Shown: piece after piece, positions 8,306 to 19,350 of the stretch
How positions within the stretch are numbered: the stretch's first letter is position 1
Layout: each line of letters opens with the position of its first letter
Assembly (NCBI RefSeq): GCF_022095675.1
Contig: NZ_JAHYSG010000059.1
Location: 1-64,000 of the forward strand
Source: Dactylosporangium sp. AC04546
GTDB lineage: Bacteria > Actinomycetota > Actinomycetes > Mycobacteriales > Micromonosporaceae
Reading direction: 5' to 3'
Length of the DNA: 64,000 nucleotides
Program-made: the position numbers and the translations under genes
The notes under the pieces: generated by a model
Told to the model about the DNA's origin: nothing
Databases searched by the model: none
The model's input: only the letters and a program-made list of their open reading frames with translations

Positions 8306-10966
8306 TTACAGCGCGCGCTCCACGGCCGTGAGGAGGGTCGGGGCGTCCGCCGCCGGGACGCCGCCGCCCTGGGCCAGGTCGGCGTTGCCGCCGCCGCGGC
8401 CGGACAGTGCCGTCTTCACCAGGGTGCCGGCGTTGAGGCCGCGGGACTTCGCCGCCGCGTTGAGGCCGACGACCAGGGAGGCCTTGCCGCCGGCGCGCGA
8501 GGTGACGGCGACGACGGCGGGGCGGTCGGCCGGGAAGCGGCCGCGGATCTCCTGGACCAGGGTGCGGACCTCGTTCGCCGACGTGCCCTCGGGGGCCTCG
8601 GTGCCCACGAACGCGACGCCGCCGATGTCGCGGGCCGAGTCGGCCAGGCCGGCGGCGCCGGCGAGGACGACCTGGGTGCGCAGCTTCTCCAGCTCGCGCT
8701 CGGCGTCGCGGAGCTGGGCGACGGTCTGCTCGACCCGGTCGGCGACCTGGTCGCCGGGGACGCGGAACAGCTCGGCGAGGCGGGACACCAGAACGTGCTC
8801 GCGGGCCAGGTGGCTGAACGCGTCGATGCCGACGAGGGCCTCGACGCGGCGGATGCCGGAGCCGACCGACGCCTCCGACAGGATCTTCACCAGGCCGAGC
8901 TGGCTGGAGCGCTCGACGTGCGTGCCGCCGCAGAGCTCGCGGGCGTAGTCGCCGACCTCGACGACGCGGACCTCGTCACCGTACTTCTCGCCGAACAGCG
9001 CCATCGCGCCGATCTTGCGCGCCTCTTCCTGCGTGGTGATGAACGCGTGGACCAGCAGGTCGCGCAGCAGCACCTCGTTGACCTGCTGCTCGACGTCGGT
9101 CAGCACGCTCTGCGGCACGGCGCCCGGCGTGTTGAAGTCGAACCGCAGCCGGCCCGGCGCGTTGAGCGAACCGGCCTGGGTCGCCGACTCACCGAGGAAG
9201 TTGCGCATGGTCTGGTGGATCAGGTGGGTCGCGGTGTGCGCCCGCGAGACCGCACGCCGCCGGTTGACGTCGATCTCGGCGAACGCCGCCTCGCCCGGGC
9301 GGACCTCGCCGGCGACGACCCGCGCGCGGTGCACGACGAGGCCGGGGACCGGCGACTGGACGTCGAGCACCTCGACCTTGCCGCTGCCGACCGTGATGAA
9401 GCCGAGGTCGGCGAGCTGGCCGCCGCTCTCCGCGTAGAACGGGGTCGCGTCGAGGACCAGCGAGACCTCCTCGCCCTCCCCGGCGACCTTCGCGCCGAGC
9501 AGGGAGCGGACCCGCGTCTCGCGGGCGACCTCGCGGTAGCCGGTGAACTCGACCGGGCCGCCCTCGTCGAGGGCCTGCCGGTACACCGAGAGGTCGGCGT
9601 GACCTGTTTTGCGCGCCTGGGCGTCGGCCTTGGCGTTGGCGCGCTGCTCGGCCATGAGCCGGCGGAAGCCGTCCTCGTCGACCTGGAGGCCCTGCTCGGC
9701 GGCGATCTCCAGGGTGAGGTCGATCGGGAATCCGTAGGTGTCGTGCAGCTGGAACGCCTTGTCGCCGGCGAGGACCTGGCCGCCCGTGGACTTGGTCTCG
9801 GTCACCGCGAGGTCGAGGATGGTCGTGCCCGCGTGCAGCGTCTGCAGGAACCGCTCCTCCTCGCCGTAGGCGTAGGAGGAGATGCGGTCGTACTCCGCGG
9901 CCACCTCCGGATACGACGGCGTCATGCAGTCGCGGGCGACCGGCAGCAGCACCGGCAGCGCCGGGCCCTCCTGCCAGCCGAGCAGCCGCATCGAGCGGAT
10001 CGCGCGGCGCAGGATGCGGCGCAGCACGTAGCCACGGCCCTCGTTCGACGGGATCACGCCGTCGGAGATCACCATCAGCGCGGTGCGGACGTGGTCGGCG
10101 ATCACGCGCAGGCGCACGTCGTCGGGGTGCGACTCGGCGGCCACGTGCGACACGGCCTGCCCGTAGCGCTTGCCGGTCATCTCGGCGGCCTTGCTGAGGA
10201 TCGGGTTGACCTCGTCGATCTCGTAGAGGTTGTCGACGCCCTGCAGCATCGACGCGATCCGCTCCAGGCCCATGCCGGTGTCGATGTTCTTGTTCGGCAG
10301 GTCGCCGACGATGTCGAAGACCTCCTTCGAGCGCACGTTGGTGATCTCGTGCTGCATGAAGACGAGGTTCCAGAACTCGAGGAAGCGGTCCTCGTCGACC
10401 TCGGGGCCGCCCTCCTTGCCGTAGGCGGGGCCGCGGTCGTAGTAGAGCTCGGAGCACGGGCCGGCCGGGCCGGGGATGCCCATCGACCAGAAGTTGTCCT
10501 TCTTGCCGCGCCGGACGATCCGCTCGGCGGGCAGGCCGGTGCGCTTCCAGATGTCGATGGCCTCGTCGTCGTCGAGGTAGACGGTGGCCCAGATCCGGTC
10601 CGGGTCGAGACCGAAGCCGCCCTTGTCGACCGGGTTGGTCGACAGGTCCCAGGCGAGCTTGATCGCGCCTTCCTTGAAGTAGTCGCCGAAGCTGAAGTTG
10701 CCGTTCATCTGGAAGAACGTGCCGTGGCGGCTGGTCTTGCCGACCTCGTCGATGTCCGGCGTGCGGATGCACTTCTGCACCGACGTGGCCCGCTGGTAGG
10801 GCGGGGTGCGCTGGCCGAGGAAGAACGGCACGAACTGCACCATGCCGGCGTTGACGAACAGCAGGTTGGGGTCGTCGACGGCCGGCAACGGCGCCGACGG
10901 CACCACGGTGTGCCCGTTCGCCTCGAAGTGGGCCAGGAAACGGCGCTTGATCTCCGCGGTTCTCAT
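8306..10966 (-). CDS. alaS: Alanyl-tRNA synthetase
   Basis: AlaRS charges tRNA-Ala and edits Ser and Gly. At 886 residues it is full length. The class II catalytic domain begins [19 protein letters not shown] and contains [20 protein letters not shown]. The editing domain carries the zinc ligands HTATHLIH and [10 protein letters not shown]. The C-Ala domain closes with [15 protein letters not shown], typical of the family. The ATG overlaps the stop of the upstream 88-residue membrane protein by 4 nt (ATGA). Confidence 0.98.
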   Translation of the reverse strand: MRTAEIKRRFLAHFEANGHTVVPSAPLPAVDDPNLLFVNAGMVQFVPFFLGQRTPPYQRATSVQKCIRTPDIDEVGKTSRHGTFFQMNGNFSFGDYFKEGAIKLAWDLSTNPVDKGGFGLDPDRIWATVYLDDDEAIDIWKRTGLPAERIVRRGKKDNFWSMGIPGPAGPCSELYYDRGPAYGKEGGPEVDEDRFLEFWNLVFMQHEITNVRSKEVFDIVGDLPNKNIDTGMGLERIASMLQGVDNLYEIDEVNPILSKAAEMTGKRYGQAVSHVAAESHPDDVRLRVIADHVRTALMVISDGVIPSNEGRGYVLRRILRRAIRSMRLLGWQEGPALPVLLPVARDCMTPSYPEVAAEYDRISSYAYGEEERFLQTLHAGTTILDLAVTETKSTGGQVLAGDKAFQLHDTYGFPIDLTLEIAAEQGLQVDEDGFRRLMAEQRANAKADAQARKTGHADLSVYRQALDEGGPVEFTGYREVARETRVRSLLGAKVAGEGEEVSLVLDATPFYAESGGQLADLGFITVGSGKVEVLDVQSPVPGLVVHRARVVAGEVRPGEAAFAEIDVNRRRAVSRAHTATHLIHQTMRNFLGESATQAGSLNAPGRLRFDFNTPGAVPQSVLTDVEQQVNEVLLRDLLVHAFITTQEEARKIGAMALFGEKYGDEVRVVEVGDYARELCGGTHVERSSQLGLVKILSEASVGSGIRRVEALVGIDAFSHLAREHVLVSRLAELFRVPGDQVADRVEQTVAQLRDAERELEKLRTQVVLAGAAGLADSARDIGGVAFVGTEAPEGTSANEVRTLVQEIRGRFPADRPAVVAVTSRAGGKASLVVGLNAAAKSRGLNAGTLVKTALSGRGGGNADLAQGGGVPAADAPTLLTAVERAL

Positions 10967-11229
10967 CGGTGCTGCGGGCCTTCCGGGTAAAGGTCATCGT
11001 CCAGGGTCGAGCCGTCGGCGAACGCGGCTTGGATCTCGGCCTCGCGCTCGGCCATGCCGTCGCGCACGTCGGCGACGAAGTCGCGCACCGAACCGGCGAT
11101 GCCGGCGGCCGAGTCACGCGCCGACGCGGCGATGCCCTGCGGGGTGAAGACCTGGGCCTTCTTGGTGATCGCGCGGACCACCAGCGCCCCGACGGCGAGT
11201 CCGATCCCGAGCCACAGCAAACGCCGCAT
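10963..11229 (-). CDS. Small membrane-anchored protein, DUF6167-like
   Basis: This 88-residue protein of unknown function has one N-terminal membrane helix (about residues 3-21) followed by a soluble, probably helical segment with the pattern [12 protein letters not shown], then [14 protein letters not shown]. That second motif matches a family of small proteins found next to alaS in many actinobacteria (DUF6167, by recollection). It is translationally coupled to alaS and 55 bp downstream of the DUF948 gene. The three are probably one transcript. Confidence 0.8.
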   Translation of the reverse strand: MRRLLWLGIGLAVGALVVRAITKKAQVFTPQGIAASARDSAAGIAGSVRDFVADVRDGMAEREAEIQAAFADGSTLDDDLYPEGPQHR

Positions 11230-11284
11230 GGCTCAACCTTTCTTTCGCTTCGAATGTGGCACGGGCGAGACGCCCGCGTCTTGG

Positions 11285-11737
11285 TCAGCCGTGCCGGCGG
11301 CGCTGCTTGATCTGCTCGCGCACCTCGGCCTCGTCCGCCTCGCGCCGGCGGTTGGCGGCGGCCTTGCGCACGCCGTAGCCGAAGGCGGCGACCTTCACCA
11401 GCGGGTTGGCCGCGGCGGCGCTGACCACAGTGGACAGGTTCGCAACGTTGGAGCTGATGTGCGACACGTTTTCGGTGATCGTGTCGATCCGCGCGAGCTG
11501 CATGTTGACGCCGTCGAGCGTGGTGTGGGTCTGCTGTAAGGCGACGTTGACGTTGTCGATCGTCATGTTGACCCGCTCCAGCATGGGCGTGGTCTGGTCC
11601 GCGGCGTCACGCAGCGCAGCGGTGGCGGCGTCGACGGTGTGGCGGAGCCGCAGGATCGGCACCGCGAGGACGCACACGAGCACGAGAAACGCCAGCGCCG
11701 CGATCAGCGCCGCCAAACCGCCCCAGGTCACGGTCAC
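11285..11737 (-). CDS. DUF948 family membrane protein
   Basis: This 150-residue protein has an N-terminal membrane helix (about residues 8-29) and a long helical region with heptad-like spacing (RHTVDAATAALRD; MTIDNVNVALQQTHTTLDGV). That matches DUF948, a small family of membrane-anchored coiled-coil proteins. The C-terminus is basic and charged (KQRRRHG). No enzymatic motif is visible. Its position before the DUF6167-like gene and alaS is conserved in actinobacteria. Its role is unknown; a scaffold or envelope function is only a guess. Confidence 0.85.
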   Translation of the reverse strand: MTVTWGGLAALIAALAFLVLVCVLAVPILRLRHTVDAATAALRDAADQTTPMLERVNMTIDNVNVALQQTHTTLDGVNMQLARIDTITENVSHISSNVANLSTVVSAAAANPLVKVAAFGYGVRKAAANRRREADEAEVREQIKQRRRHG

Positions 11738-11876
11738 GCCGTTCCTCCTTTGCTCACTGGACGTGCGTCTCCAACGGAGGAAATCTACCCTCCGTGACGC
11801 ATCGCCGCCTTTCGACCGGCCGTGTCGCTGGTCTTGGGAGAGACCGTAGGCCGGGGGTACGACAAGAATTCTGGCC

Positions 11877-14705
11877 TTACTCGCCGCCGCGGGTGCCGCC
11901 GGGGTCGTAACTGATCCGGTTGAAGACCTTGATCGTGGTCACCGCCAGTGGGCAGATGGCGGTCGGGCCGGGCGCCGGCGACTCGATCTCGCTCGGCTGC
12001 GGCTCGGCCGGCTGGCTCGCGGGCTGGCTGACCGGCGCCTTCGCGGTCGGCTTGCCGGTGGCGGCGGGCGGCGACGCGTTCACCGTCGGCCGGGTGCCCT
12101 TGACGTCGCAGACGGCGGCGCGGACCCACAGGTCCAGCACGTACTCGTCGCGCTGCCAGCAGGTCTCGATGCCGTCCACGCCCTCGGCCTGGCAGTCCGG
12201 GATGTCCCACTCGACCCAGCCCGCGTCGCGGAGCTTGCCGACGAACGCCCGGTTGGTCTCCTCGGGGCCGCGGGCGGACTCCCAGGTACGTTGCCGGGAT
12301 CGGCATTCACCGATGCACCACCGGCTGCCGAGCGCGCCGTCGGTCGGGTTGCGGGCCGCCCACTCCGGCAGGTTCAGCTGGTCGAGCTCCACGAACACCG
12401 GGTCGCGGGTGAATTCTCGGATGATGAAGAACGCGGCCGGGGCGCTGACCACCGCCAGGACCAAGAAGATGATCGTGGCCATACGCAGCTGGCGTACCCG
12501 CTTGGCCTGGGCGCGCTGCAGCAGCCCGAACGGCGCGATCTGCGTCGTGGATTCCCAGTCGAAGGCGCCCGGGGTCGTCGCTGTGCCCCGGTAGGTGACC
12601 GGGTTCGGGTCGAAGCGGGCCAGGTCGACGAACGGCTTCGGCGGGGCCTCTCCGGGATGACCGCTCGGCCCCCCAGGGCCGCCGGGTCCGCCCGGGTGGC
12701 GGCCGCCGGGGCCGGGTCGGCCGGGGCCGGGCACGGTGGCGCGGCCGGGGGCGCCCCGGCCGCCGGGCGGGCCGCCCTGCGGGCCCGGCTGGCCCGGGGA
12801 GCGCGGGCCGCCGTGGGCGCCCGGGTGCTGGTCGCCCTGCGGCCCACGCTGCGAACCGGCACCGCGGTCCGAGCCGGCGCCATGTTGTGGACCGGCACCG
12901 CGCTGGGGGCCGGCGCCGTGCTGCGGGTCGCCGCCACGGTCCTGGCCGCTACCGCGCTGGGGGCCGGCGCCGTGCTGCGGGTCGCTCCCAGGGCCCTGGC
13001 CGGGAGCGCCGGGGCGGAGGCCGCCCGGGACGGTCGCACGGCCGCTGCCCTGGACGTCGCGGCGGCCGGCGGTGGGCTCGGCGGCGCCGTGGCGGCCCGC
13101 GGGCTCCGCGCGCCGGCCGGGACCGTCGCCGTCGGGAGCCCCGGGACGGCCGCTGGAGGGCGACTCCTGGCGCCAGGGCTCGGCGGCCCGGCGGCGCCCG
13201 GACGGCGACTCATCATCCGGGTTCGCGCGGCGGCGCCCGGACGGGGACTCATCGTCGGGGAGCGCCCGACGCCGGCCCGACGGCGACTCCTGCTCGGGCA
13301 GCGCACGACCACGGCCCGACGGGGGCTCATCGTCGGGTACGGCACGACGCCGGCCCGACGGCGACTCCTGCTCGGGCAGCGCACGACCACGGCCCGACGG
13401 GGGCTCATCGTCGGGTACGGCACGACGCCGGCCCGACGGCGACTCCTGCTCGGGCAGCGCACGACCACGGCCCGACGGGGGCTCATCGTCGGGTACGGCA
13501 CGACGACGGCCCGACGGCGACTCCTGCTCAGGGAGCGCACGACCACGGCCCGGTGGGGACTCCTGCTCGGGCACAGCACGACCACGGCCCGGTGGGGACT
13601 CGTCGGGAGCGGCGTGGCGACGGCCGGACGGCGACTCGCCGGCCTCGTCGGGAGCCGCATGGCGGCGCCCGGACGGCGACTCGAACGCCTCCTCCGCGCG
13701 GCGACGGCCCGACGGGGACTCAAAGGCCTCGTCCACCCGGCGGCGGCCACCGGACGGCGACTCGAACGCTTCCTCCGCACGGCGGCGGCCCGACGGCGAC
13801 TCGAACGCCTCTTCGGCGCGGCGGCGGCCGGACGGCGACTCGTACGACGGATCCCCGGCCGCGCGACGGCGGCCCGACGGCGACTCCTCCGGGCGCGGCG
13901 GCCACACCGGGACGGCCGGCGGCTCGGCGGACGGCGTGCGCTGGTCGGGCACGCTCGCCCGGCCCGGACCGGCGTCCGGGGCAGCCGGACGACCTCCGGA
14001 GGCCGCGGCACGCCCGGACAGTGCGTCGGAGATGCCCGTGCGGCCTGTCGGGCGGCCGGCGGGAGGCTCGGCCGCGTCCGGAGCGCCACCGCGCCGGCCC
14101 GGGGCAGGCTCCGACGCGGGAGGCGGCGGAGGGGCGGCCGGAGTACGCCAGGCCTGCGTCGGCTCGGGCGCCGCAGGAGCACGCCGCCCCTGGGACACAT
14201 CCGGCGGTGTGGGCGCGGCCGGGGCACGCCACGCCTGCGTCGGCTCGGGCGCCGCGGGAGCACGCCGGGCCTCGGCCGCGTCAGGCGCCGCCGGAGCCCG
14301 CCGCCCCTGAGGCAAGTCAGGCGCCGCCGGAGCTCGCCGACCCTGGGGCAAGTCAGGCGCCGCAGGCGCCCGCCGGCCCGGGGGCGCGTCAGGCGATCCG
14401 GGAGCCCGCCGGCCCGGGGGCGAGTCAGGCGACCCGGGAGTCCGCCGGCCCTGGGAGGCATCGGGGGCGGCGGGAGCGCGCCAGGCCTGCGTCGGCTCGG
14501 GCGCCCGCGGCTGCGGCGGCGGCGGGTTCACCTGATCGAGGACGTCGCGCTGGATCGGGGGCGGCCCGCCGTAGCTCAGGTCCGGGGCGTCGTCGCCGCG
14601 GGTGCCGCGCAGGTCCGCCAGCCAGCCCAGGTCCTCGTCGCTCGGGCCTTCTTCGGCCTTGCCGCGGCCGCGCCGCTTCTTGGCCTCGTCTCGACCCGAA
14701 GTCAC
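11877..14705 (-). CDS. Repeat-rich single-pass membrane protein with Cys-containing outer domain
   Basis: I do not recognise a function for this 942-residue protein. Residues 1-30 are charged; then come Pro/Ala/Arg repeats of the form [12 protein letters not shown]. From roughly residue 270 to 520 there are about nineteen copies of a 13-residue unit typified by [13 protein letters not shown] and [13 protein letters not shown], then a Gly/Pro/His-rich stretch. A single membrane helix lies near 742-765. A domain of about 110 residues follows with five cysteines, then a Pro/Ser tail with a sixth. The Arg-rich N-terminus suggests it is cytoplasmic and the Cys domain outside. It overlaps the rarA stop by 4 nt. 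The repeats are also near-perfect at DNA level. Confidence 0.8.
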   Translation of the reverse strand: MTSGRDEAKKRRGRGKAEEGPSDEDLGWLADLRGTRGDDAPDLSYGGPPPIQRDVLDQVNPPPPQPRAPEPTQAWRAPAAPDASQGRRTPGSPDSPPGRRAPGSPDAPPGRRAPAAPDLPQGRRAPAAPDLPQGRRAPAAPDAAEARRAPAAPEPTQAWRAPAAPTPPDVSQGRRAPAAPEPTQAWRTPAAPPPPPASEPAPGRRGGAPDAAEPPAGRPTGRTGISDALSGRAAASGGRPAAPDAGPGRASVPDQRTPSAEPPAVPVWPPRPEESPSGRRRAAGDPSYESPSGRRRAEEAFESPSGRRRAEEAFESPSGGRRRVDEAFESPSGRRRAEEAFESPSGRRHAAPDEAGESPSGRRHAAPDESPPGRGRAVPEQESPPGRGRALPEQESPSGRRRAVPDDEPPSGRGRALPEQESPSGRRRAVPDDEPPSGRGRALPEQESPSGRRRAVPDDEPPSGRGRALPEQESPSGRRRALPDDESPSGRRRANPDDESPSGRRRAAEPWRQESPSSGRPGAPDGDGPGRRAEPAGRHGAAEPTAGRRDVQGSGRATVPGGLRPGAPGQGPGSDPQHGAGPQRGSGQDRGGDPQHGAGPQRGAGPQHGAGSDRGAGSQRGPQGDQHPGAHGGPRSPGQPGPQGGPPGGRGAPGRATVPGPGRPGPGGRHPGGPGGPGGPSGHPGEAPPKPFVDLARFDPNPVTYRGTATTPGAFDWESTTQIAPFGLLQRAQAKRVRQLRMATIIFLVLAVVSAPAAFFIIREFTRDPVFVELDQLNLPEWAARNPTDGALGSRWCIGECRSRQRTWESARGPEETNRAFVGKLRDAGWVEWDIPDCQAEGVDGIETCWQRDEYVLDLWVRAAVCDVKGTRPTVNASPPAATGKPTAKAPVSQPASQPAEPQPSEIESPAPGPTAICPLAVTTIKVFNRISYDPGGTRGGE
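13240..13560. repeat. 78-bp tandem DNA repeat inside the 942-residue gene
   Basis: The segment CGGCCCGACGGCGACTCCTG recurs at 13273, 13351, 13429 and 13507, an exact 78-bp period, with nearly identical sequence between copies. Each 78-bp unit encodes two 13-residue protein repeats. The high nucleotide identity implies recent expansion or ongoing homogenisation by slippage or recombination. Confidence 0.9.
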
Positions 14706-16120
14706 CGGTGCCGCTCCTCCGCGCTGCTCGTGTCCGGGGCGGCGGCCGCGTCGGTGGCCGCTCCGGTCCCCCGCACGATACGCCGCAGTTTCGGCAATCG
14801 TTCCGCCACCGCGCGCTCTGCGCCATGGCCCGTCGGGCGGTAGTACTCCCGGTCGCCGAGCCCCTGCGGCGCGTACTGTTGCGTCACAACGCCTCTGGGG
14901 TCGTCGTGGGGATATTTGTACCCTTGGCCGTGCCCGACCCGGGCCGCCCCCTTGTAATGCGAATCGCGTAAATGCGCGGGGACCGCACCGCCGTGGCCCG
15001 CGCGGACGTCCGCCATCGCGGCGCCGATCGCCGCGACGACCGCGTTGGACTTCGGCGCGAGGGCGAGGTGGATCACCGCCTGGGCCAGCACGATCTGGAC
15101 CTCGGGCAGGCCGACGTACTCGACCGCGTGGGCGGCGGCGGTCGCGACCGGCAGGGCCGTGGGGTCCGCCATGCCGATGTCCTCGCTGGCCGAGATCACC
15201 ATCCGGCGCGCGATGAAGCGCGCGTCCTCGCCGGCGCTGATCATGCGGGCCAGGTAGTGCAGGGCGGCATCGACGTCGGAGCCCCGAATGCTCTTGATGA
15301 ACGCGCTGACCACGTCGTAGTGCTCGTCGCCGTCCCGGTCGTAGCGCAGCGCCGCGACGTCGACCGCCTTCTCCGCGGTGACCAGGTCGACCTCGGTCAG
15401 GTCCTGCGCGAGCGCGGCCCCCGCCGCCGCCTCCAGCGCCGTGAGCGCCTTGCGGACGTCGCCGCCTGCCAGCAGTACCAGATGATCCTCCGCCTGCTGA
15501 GCGAGCGTCACGGCGCCGTCGAGCCCGCGCGGATCGGTGACCGCCCTGCGCAGGAGCGAGCGGACGGCCTGCTCGGTCAGCGGCTGGAGGGTGAGCAGCA
15601 CGCAGCGGGAGAGCAGCGGCGAGATCACGGAGAAGTACGGGTTCTCGGTGGTCGCGGCGAGCAGCGTGACCGTGCGGTCCTCGACCGCGGCCAGCAGCGA
15701 GTCCTGCTGGGTCTTGCTGAAGCGGTGGACCTCGTCGATGAACAGCACGGTGGGCGGGCCGCCGCGGCGGCGCTCCTTGCGGGCCGTGTCGATGACGCCG
15801 CGCACGTCCTTCACGCCGGCCGACAGGGCCGACAGGGCGACGAAGCGCCGGTCGGTGGCGCCGGCCACCAGGTGCGCGATCGTGGTCTTGCCGGAGCCGG
15901 GCGGGCCCCAGAGGATCACCGACATCGGCGACGCCCCGCCGACCAGCTGGCGCAGCGGCGCGCCCGGCGCCAGCAGGTGCTCCTGCCCGACCAGCTCGTC
16001 GAGGGTCGCCGGGCGCATGCGCACCGCGAGCGGCGCGTCGTGCGCGACCGTGTCGAAACCGCCCGTGACCGCGGGATCACCGCTGCCCACCGACGACTGC
16101 ACCTCGAACAACCCGTCCAC
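14702..16120 (-). CDS. rarA: Replication-associated recombination protein A (MgsA/RarA AAA+ ATPase)
   Basis: RarA is an AAA+ clamp-loader-like ATPase that acts at stalled replication forks. The 472-residue protein begins with the DnaN/SSB-partner type N-terminus and [16 protein letters not shown]. It has Walker [10 protein letters not shown], Walker [11 protein letters not shown], sensor 1 [11 protein letters not shown], the arginine-finger region SPLLSRC and the tetramerisation domain ending [13 protein letters not shown]. Translation starts at GTG 16120. Its stop overlaps the start of the repeat-rich membrane protein. Confidence 0.95.
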   Translation of the reverse strand: MDGLFEVQSSVGSGDPAVTGGFDTVAHDAPLAVRMRPATLDELVGQEHLLAPGAPLRQLVGGASPMSVILWGPPGSGKTTIAHLVAGATDRRFVALSALSAGVKDVRGVIDTARKERRRGGPPTVLFIDEVHRFSKTQQDSLLAAVEDRTVTLLAATTENPYFSVISPLLSRCVLLTLQPLTEQAVRSLLRRAVTDPRGLDGAVTLAQQAEDHLVLLAGGDVRKALTALEAAAGAALAQDLTEVDLVTAEKAVDVAALRYDRDGDEHYDVVSAFIKSIRGSDVDAALHYLARMISAGEDARFIARRMVISASEDIGMADPTALPVATAAAHAVEYVGLPEVQIVLAQAVIHLALAPKSNAVVAAIGAAMADVRAGHGGAVPAHLRDSHYKGAARVGHGQGYKYPHDDPRGVVTQQYAPQGLGDREYYRPTGHGAERAVAERLPKLRRIVRGTGAATDAAAAPDTSSAEERHR

Positions 16121-16163
16121 GGCCCCCGACCCTACAGTCGGGGGCCGACTGGCAGGTAACCGC

Positions 16164-17987
16164 TCAGTTCGAACGCTCGACCGGGATGGTGACGGCGTGC
16201 GGAACAGGAGCTTTCGGCTTGGCGTCGACGCCGGCCTCGGCCCGCTGCTCCGGGGTGATCGGGGTGGGCGCGCCGGTCAGCGGGTCGTAGCCGCCGCCCG
16301 TCTTCGGGAAGGCGATGACCTCGCGGATCGAGTCGACGCCGGCGAGCAGCATGCAGATGCGGTCCCAGCCGAAGGCGATGCCGGCGTGCGGGGGCGGCCC
16401 GTACTTGAACGCCTCCAGCAGGAAGCCGAACTTGTCGGCGGCGTCCTCGGCGCTGATGCCGAGCACCTCGAAGACCCGCTTCTGCACGTCGGCCCGGTGG
16501 ATACGGACCGAGCCGCCGCCGATCTCGTTGCCGTTGCAGACGATGTCGTAGGCGTAGGCGAGGGCCTCGCCCGGCGACTCCTCGAACCGCTCGATCCAGT
16601 CGCGGTTCGGCGAGGTGAACGGGTGGTGCACGGCCGTCCAGCCCTTGGCGCCGCCGCCGGTGCCGCCGGCCTCGGGGTCGGTGGGCTCGAACATCGGCGC
16701 GTCGACCACCCAGCAGAACGCCCAGGCGCTCTCGTCGACCAGCTTGGCCCGCTTGGCGATCTCGATGCGGGCCGCGCCCAGCAGCTCCTGGGCCTCGCGC
16801 CGCTCGGCCGCGGCGGCGAAGAACACCGCGTCGCCCGGCTTGGCGCCGACGGCGTCGGCCAGGCCGGCCAGGTGCGCCTCGGAGAGGTTCTTGGCGACCG
16901 GGCCGCGCGGCTCGCCGGTCTCGGCGTCGAGCACGACGTAGGCCAGGCCCTTCGCGCCGCGCGCCTTCGCCCAGTCCTGCCAGCCGTCGAGCTCCTTGCG
17001 GGTCTGGGCGGCGCCGCCCGGCATGACGACCGCGCCCACGTAGCCGCCCGCGTCGATGGCGCCGGCGAACACCCGGAACTCGGTGCCGCGCAGGTACTGC
17101 GTGAGCTCGGTGAGCTCCACCGAGTAGCGCAGGTCGGGCTTGTCCGACCCGTACCGCGCCATCGCGTCGTGCCAGCTCAGCTTCGGGATCTCGCCGGCGA
17201 TCTCGTGCCCGGCCAGGTCGGACCACAGCGCCCGCACGATCGCCTCGCCGAGCTCGACGATGTCGTCCTGGGTGACGAACGACATCTCGATGTCCAGCTG
17301 GGTGAACTCCGGCTGGCGGTCGGCCCGGAAGCCCTCGTCGCGGTAGCAGCGGGCGATCTGGTAGTACCGCTCGAGGCCGCCGACCATGAGCAGCTGCTTG
17401 AACAGCTGCGGCGACTGGGGCAGCGCATACCACGTGCCGGGCTGCAGGCGCACCGGCACCAGGAAGTCGCGGGCGCCCTCGGGCGTCGAGCGGGTCAGCG
17501 TCGGGGTCTCCACCTCGACGAAGTCCCGGTCGGCGAGCAGGTTGCGGGCGATCTGGTTGGCCCGGGAGCGCAGCTTCATGGCCTTGTGGGGCCCGGAGCG
17601 ACGCAGGTCGAGATAGCGGAAGCGGTACCGCACGTCGTCGCTCGCGGCGTCGCCGTCGTCGACGGGCAGCGGCAGCGGCGCGGCCTCGGACAGCACCTCC
17701 AGCGCGGAGGCGACCACCTCGACGTCGCCGGTGGGCAGGTCGGCGTTCTCGTTGCCGGCCGGCCGGGCCCGCACCTCGCCCGTGACGAGCACGCAGTACT
17801 CGTTGCGCAGGGCGTGGGCGGCCGCCATCTCCTCGCGGAACACGACCTGGACCACGCCGGAGGCGTCCCGGAGATCCACGAAGATCACGCCGCCGTGGTC
17901 GCGGCGGCGGGCCACCCACCCGGCCAGCGTCACGGTGGTGCCGGCGTCGGTCCCCCGCAGGGTGCCGGACTCATGGGATCGGATCAC
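16164..17987 (-). CDS. aspS: Aspartyl-tRNA synthetase (possibly non-discriminating)
   Basis: This class II synthetase has 607 residues in the bacterial layout: N-terminal OB fold, catalytic domain interrupted by the GAD insertion, and a C-terminal extension. Motif 2 is visible as [20 protein letters not shown] and motif 3 as [15 protein letters not shown]. In the anticodon-binding fold the loop reads [12 protein letters not shown] histidine at that position is associated with non-discriminating AspRS enzymes that also charge tRNA-Asn, whereas E. coli has leucine. Translation starts at a GTG preceded by GGAGA. hisS ends 40 bp upstream. Confidence 0.96.
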   Translation of the reverse strand: MIRSHESGTLRGTDAGTTVTLAGWVARRRDHGGVIFVDLRDASGVVQVVFREEMAAAHALRNEYCVLVTGEVRARPAGNENADLPTGDVEVVASALEVLSEAAPLPLPVDDGDAASDDVRYRFRYLDLRRSGPHKAMKLRSRANQIARNLLADRDFVEVETPTLTRSTPEGARDFLVPVRLQPGTWYALPQSPQLFKQLLMVGGLERYYQIARCYRDEGFRADRQPEFTQLDIEMSFVTQDDIVELGEAIVRALWSDLAGHEIAGEIPKLSWHDAMARYGSDKPDLRYSVELTELTQYLRGTEFRVFAGAIDAGGYVGAVVMPGGAAQTRKELDGWQDWAKARGAKGLAYVVLDAETGEPRGPVAKNLSEAHLAGLADAVGAKPGDAVFFAAAAERREAQELLGAARIEIAKRAKLVDESAWAFCWVVDAPMFEPTDPEAGGTGGGAKGWTAVHHPFTSPNRDWIERFEESPGEALAYAYDIVCNGNEIGGGSVRIHRADVQKRVFEVLGISAEDAADKFGFLLEAFKYGPPPHAGIAFGWDRICMLLAGVDSIREVIAFPKTGGGYDPLTGAPTPITPEQRAEAGVDAKPKAPVPHAVTIPVERSN

Positions 17988-18027
17988 AGGGTCTCCTTCG
18001 GCGAACTACGCAAGACGGCCCATTCTT

Positions 18028-19347
18028 TCACTGCAGGGTCGGCGCCATGTCCTCGGCCGGGGGGTTCCACCCGGCGCTGTCCGCGGCCGCCTGCTCGCCG
18101 GAGCGGATGTCCTTGACCTGGTCCGGAACGTCGCCGTTGGCCGGGAACCAGACGTACGGGATCCCGCGGCGCTCGGCGTAGCGGATCTGCTTGCCGAGCT
18201 TGGCCGGCACCGGCGCGACCTCGGTGGCGATCCCGCGGGCGCGAAGGGCGGCCGCGATGCGGTTGCTGACCGGCCGGTCCTCGTCGTTCCACAGCGCCAC
18301 CAGCACCGCCGTCGGCACCGGCCGGGAGGCGGCGATCGCGTTCTCCTTGAACAGCAGGCCGAGCAGGCGGGAGACGCCGATCGAGATGCCGACGCCGGGG
18401 AACACGTCCTTGCCGGCGCTGGCGAGGTTGTCGTACCGCCCGCCGGAGCAGATCGAGCCGAACTGCTCGTAGCCGGCCATCTCGGTCTCGTACACCGTGC
18501 CGGTGTAGTAGTCGAGCCCGCGGGCGATCTTCAACGTGGCCTCGACCAGGCCGGGCGCGTGCTCGCGGGCGGTCTCGACCACCGCGACCAGCTCGGCGAC
18601 GCCCTCGTCGAGCAGCGGGTGCTCCACGCCTAGGCCGCGCACGGCCGCCTCGAACGACGCGTCGGACGACCGGATCTCGGCGAGCGCGAGCACGGCCTTG
18701 GCCTGGGCGTCGGTGGCTCCGCCGCCGATGAGGGCGGCGTGGACCCGGTCCGGGCCGATCTTGTCCAGCTTGTCGACCGTGCGCAGCACCTCGTCGGGCT
18801 CCGCCAGGCCCAGGCCGCGGTAGAAGCCCTCGCAGAGCTTGCGGTTGTTCACCATGATCTTGACGGCCGGGATCGGCAGCGAGCGCAGCGCGTCGCCGAT
18901 GACCAGCGGGATCTCGGCCTCGTAGTGCGACGGCAGGGTGTCGCGGTCGACGATGTCGATGTCGGCCTGGAGAAATTCCCGATACCGTCCTTCCTGGGGC
19001 TTTTCTCCCCGCCAGACCTTTTGGATCTGGTACCGCCGGAAGGGAAACTGCAACCTACCGGCGTTTTCCAGCACGTATCGCGCGAACGGAACGGTCAGAT
19101 CGAAGTGCAGCCCCAGGCTCGCCTCCTCGTCGCCCTCGGCGGCCTGGAGGCGGTGCAGCGTGTACACCTCCTTGGAGGTCTCGCCCTTGCGCAGCAACTG
19201 GTCGAGTGGCTCGACCGCGCGCGTCTCCAGCGAGGAGAAGCCGTAGAGCTCGAAGGTGCGCCGCAGCCGGTCCAGGACCTGCTGCTCGACGATGCGCTGC
19301 GCGGGCGTCCACTCCGGAAAGCCGGACAGCGAGGCGGAAAGGGACAT
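18028..19347 (-). CDS. hisS: Histidyl-tRNA synthetase
   Basis: HisRS of 439 residues, class II. It has motif 2 (RRYQIQKVWRGEKPQEGRYR), the HisA signature ARGLDYYTGTVYE, motif 3 around FPGVGISIGVSRLLG, and the C-terminal anticodon-binding domain with AERRGIPYVWFP. The ATG at 19347 lies 3 bp beyond the stop of the upstream metallo-hydrolase gene, so the two are almost certainly co-transcribed. Confidence 0.97.
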   Translation of the reverse strand: MSLSASLSGFPEWTPAQRIVEQQVLDRLRRTFELYGFSSLETRAVEPLDQLLRKGETSKEVYTLHRLQAAEGDEEASLGLHFDLTVPFARYVLENAGRLQFPFRRYQIQKVWRGEKPQEGRYREFLQADIDIVDRDTLPSHYEAEIPLVIGDALRSLPIPAVKIMVNNRKLCEGFYRGLGLAEPDEVLRTVDKLDKIGPDRVHAALIGGGATDAQAKAVLALAEIRSSDASFEAAVRGLGVEHPLLDEGVAELVAVVETAREHAPGLVEATLKIARGLDYYTGTVYETEMAGYEQFGSICSGGRYDNLASAGKDVFPGVGISIGVSRLLGLLFKENAIAASRPVPTAVLVALWNDEDRPVSNRIAAALRARGIATEVAPVPAKLGKQIRYAERRGIPYVWFPANGDVPDQVKDIRSGEQAAADSAGWNPPAEDMAPTLQ

Positions 19348-19350
19348 CGG

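Noticed and set aside
12291..14971. Several frames of 500 to 850 codons antisense to, or out of frame with, the repeat-rich membrane protein
   Set aside because: They are shadows of the GC-rich repeats; the minus-strand 942-codon frame has operon-style overlap with rarA, a membrane helix and a Cys domain, while the others are Arg/Pro noise.
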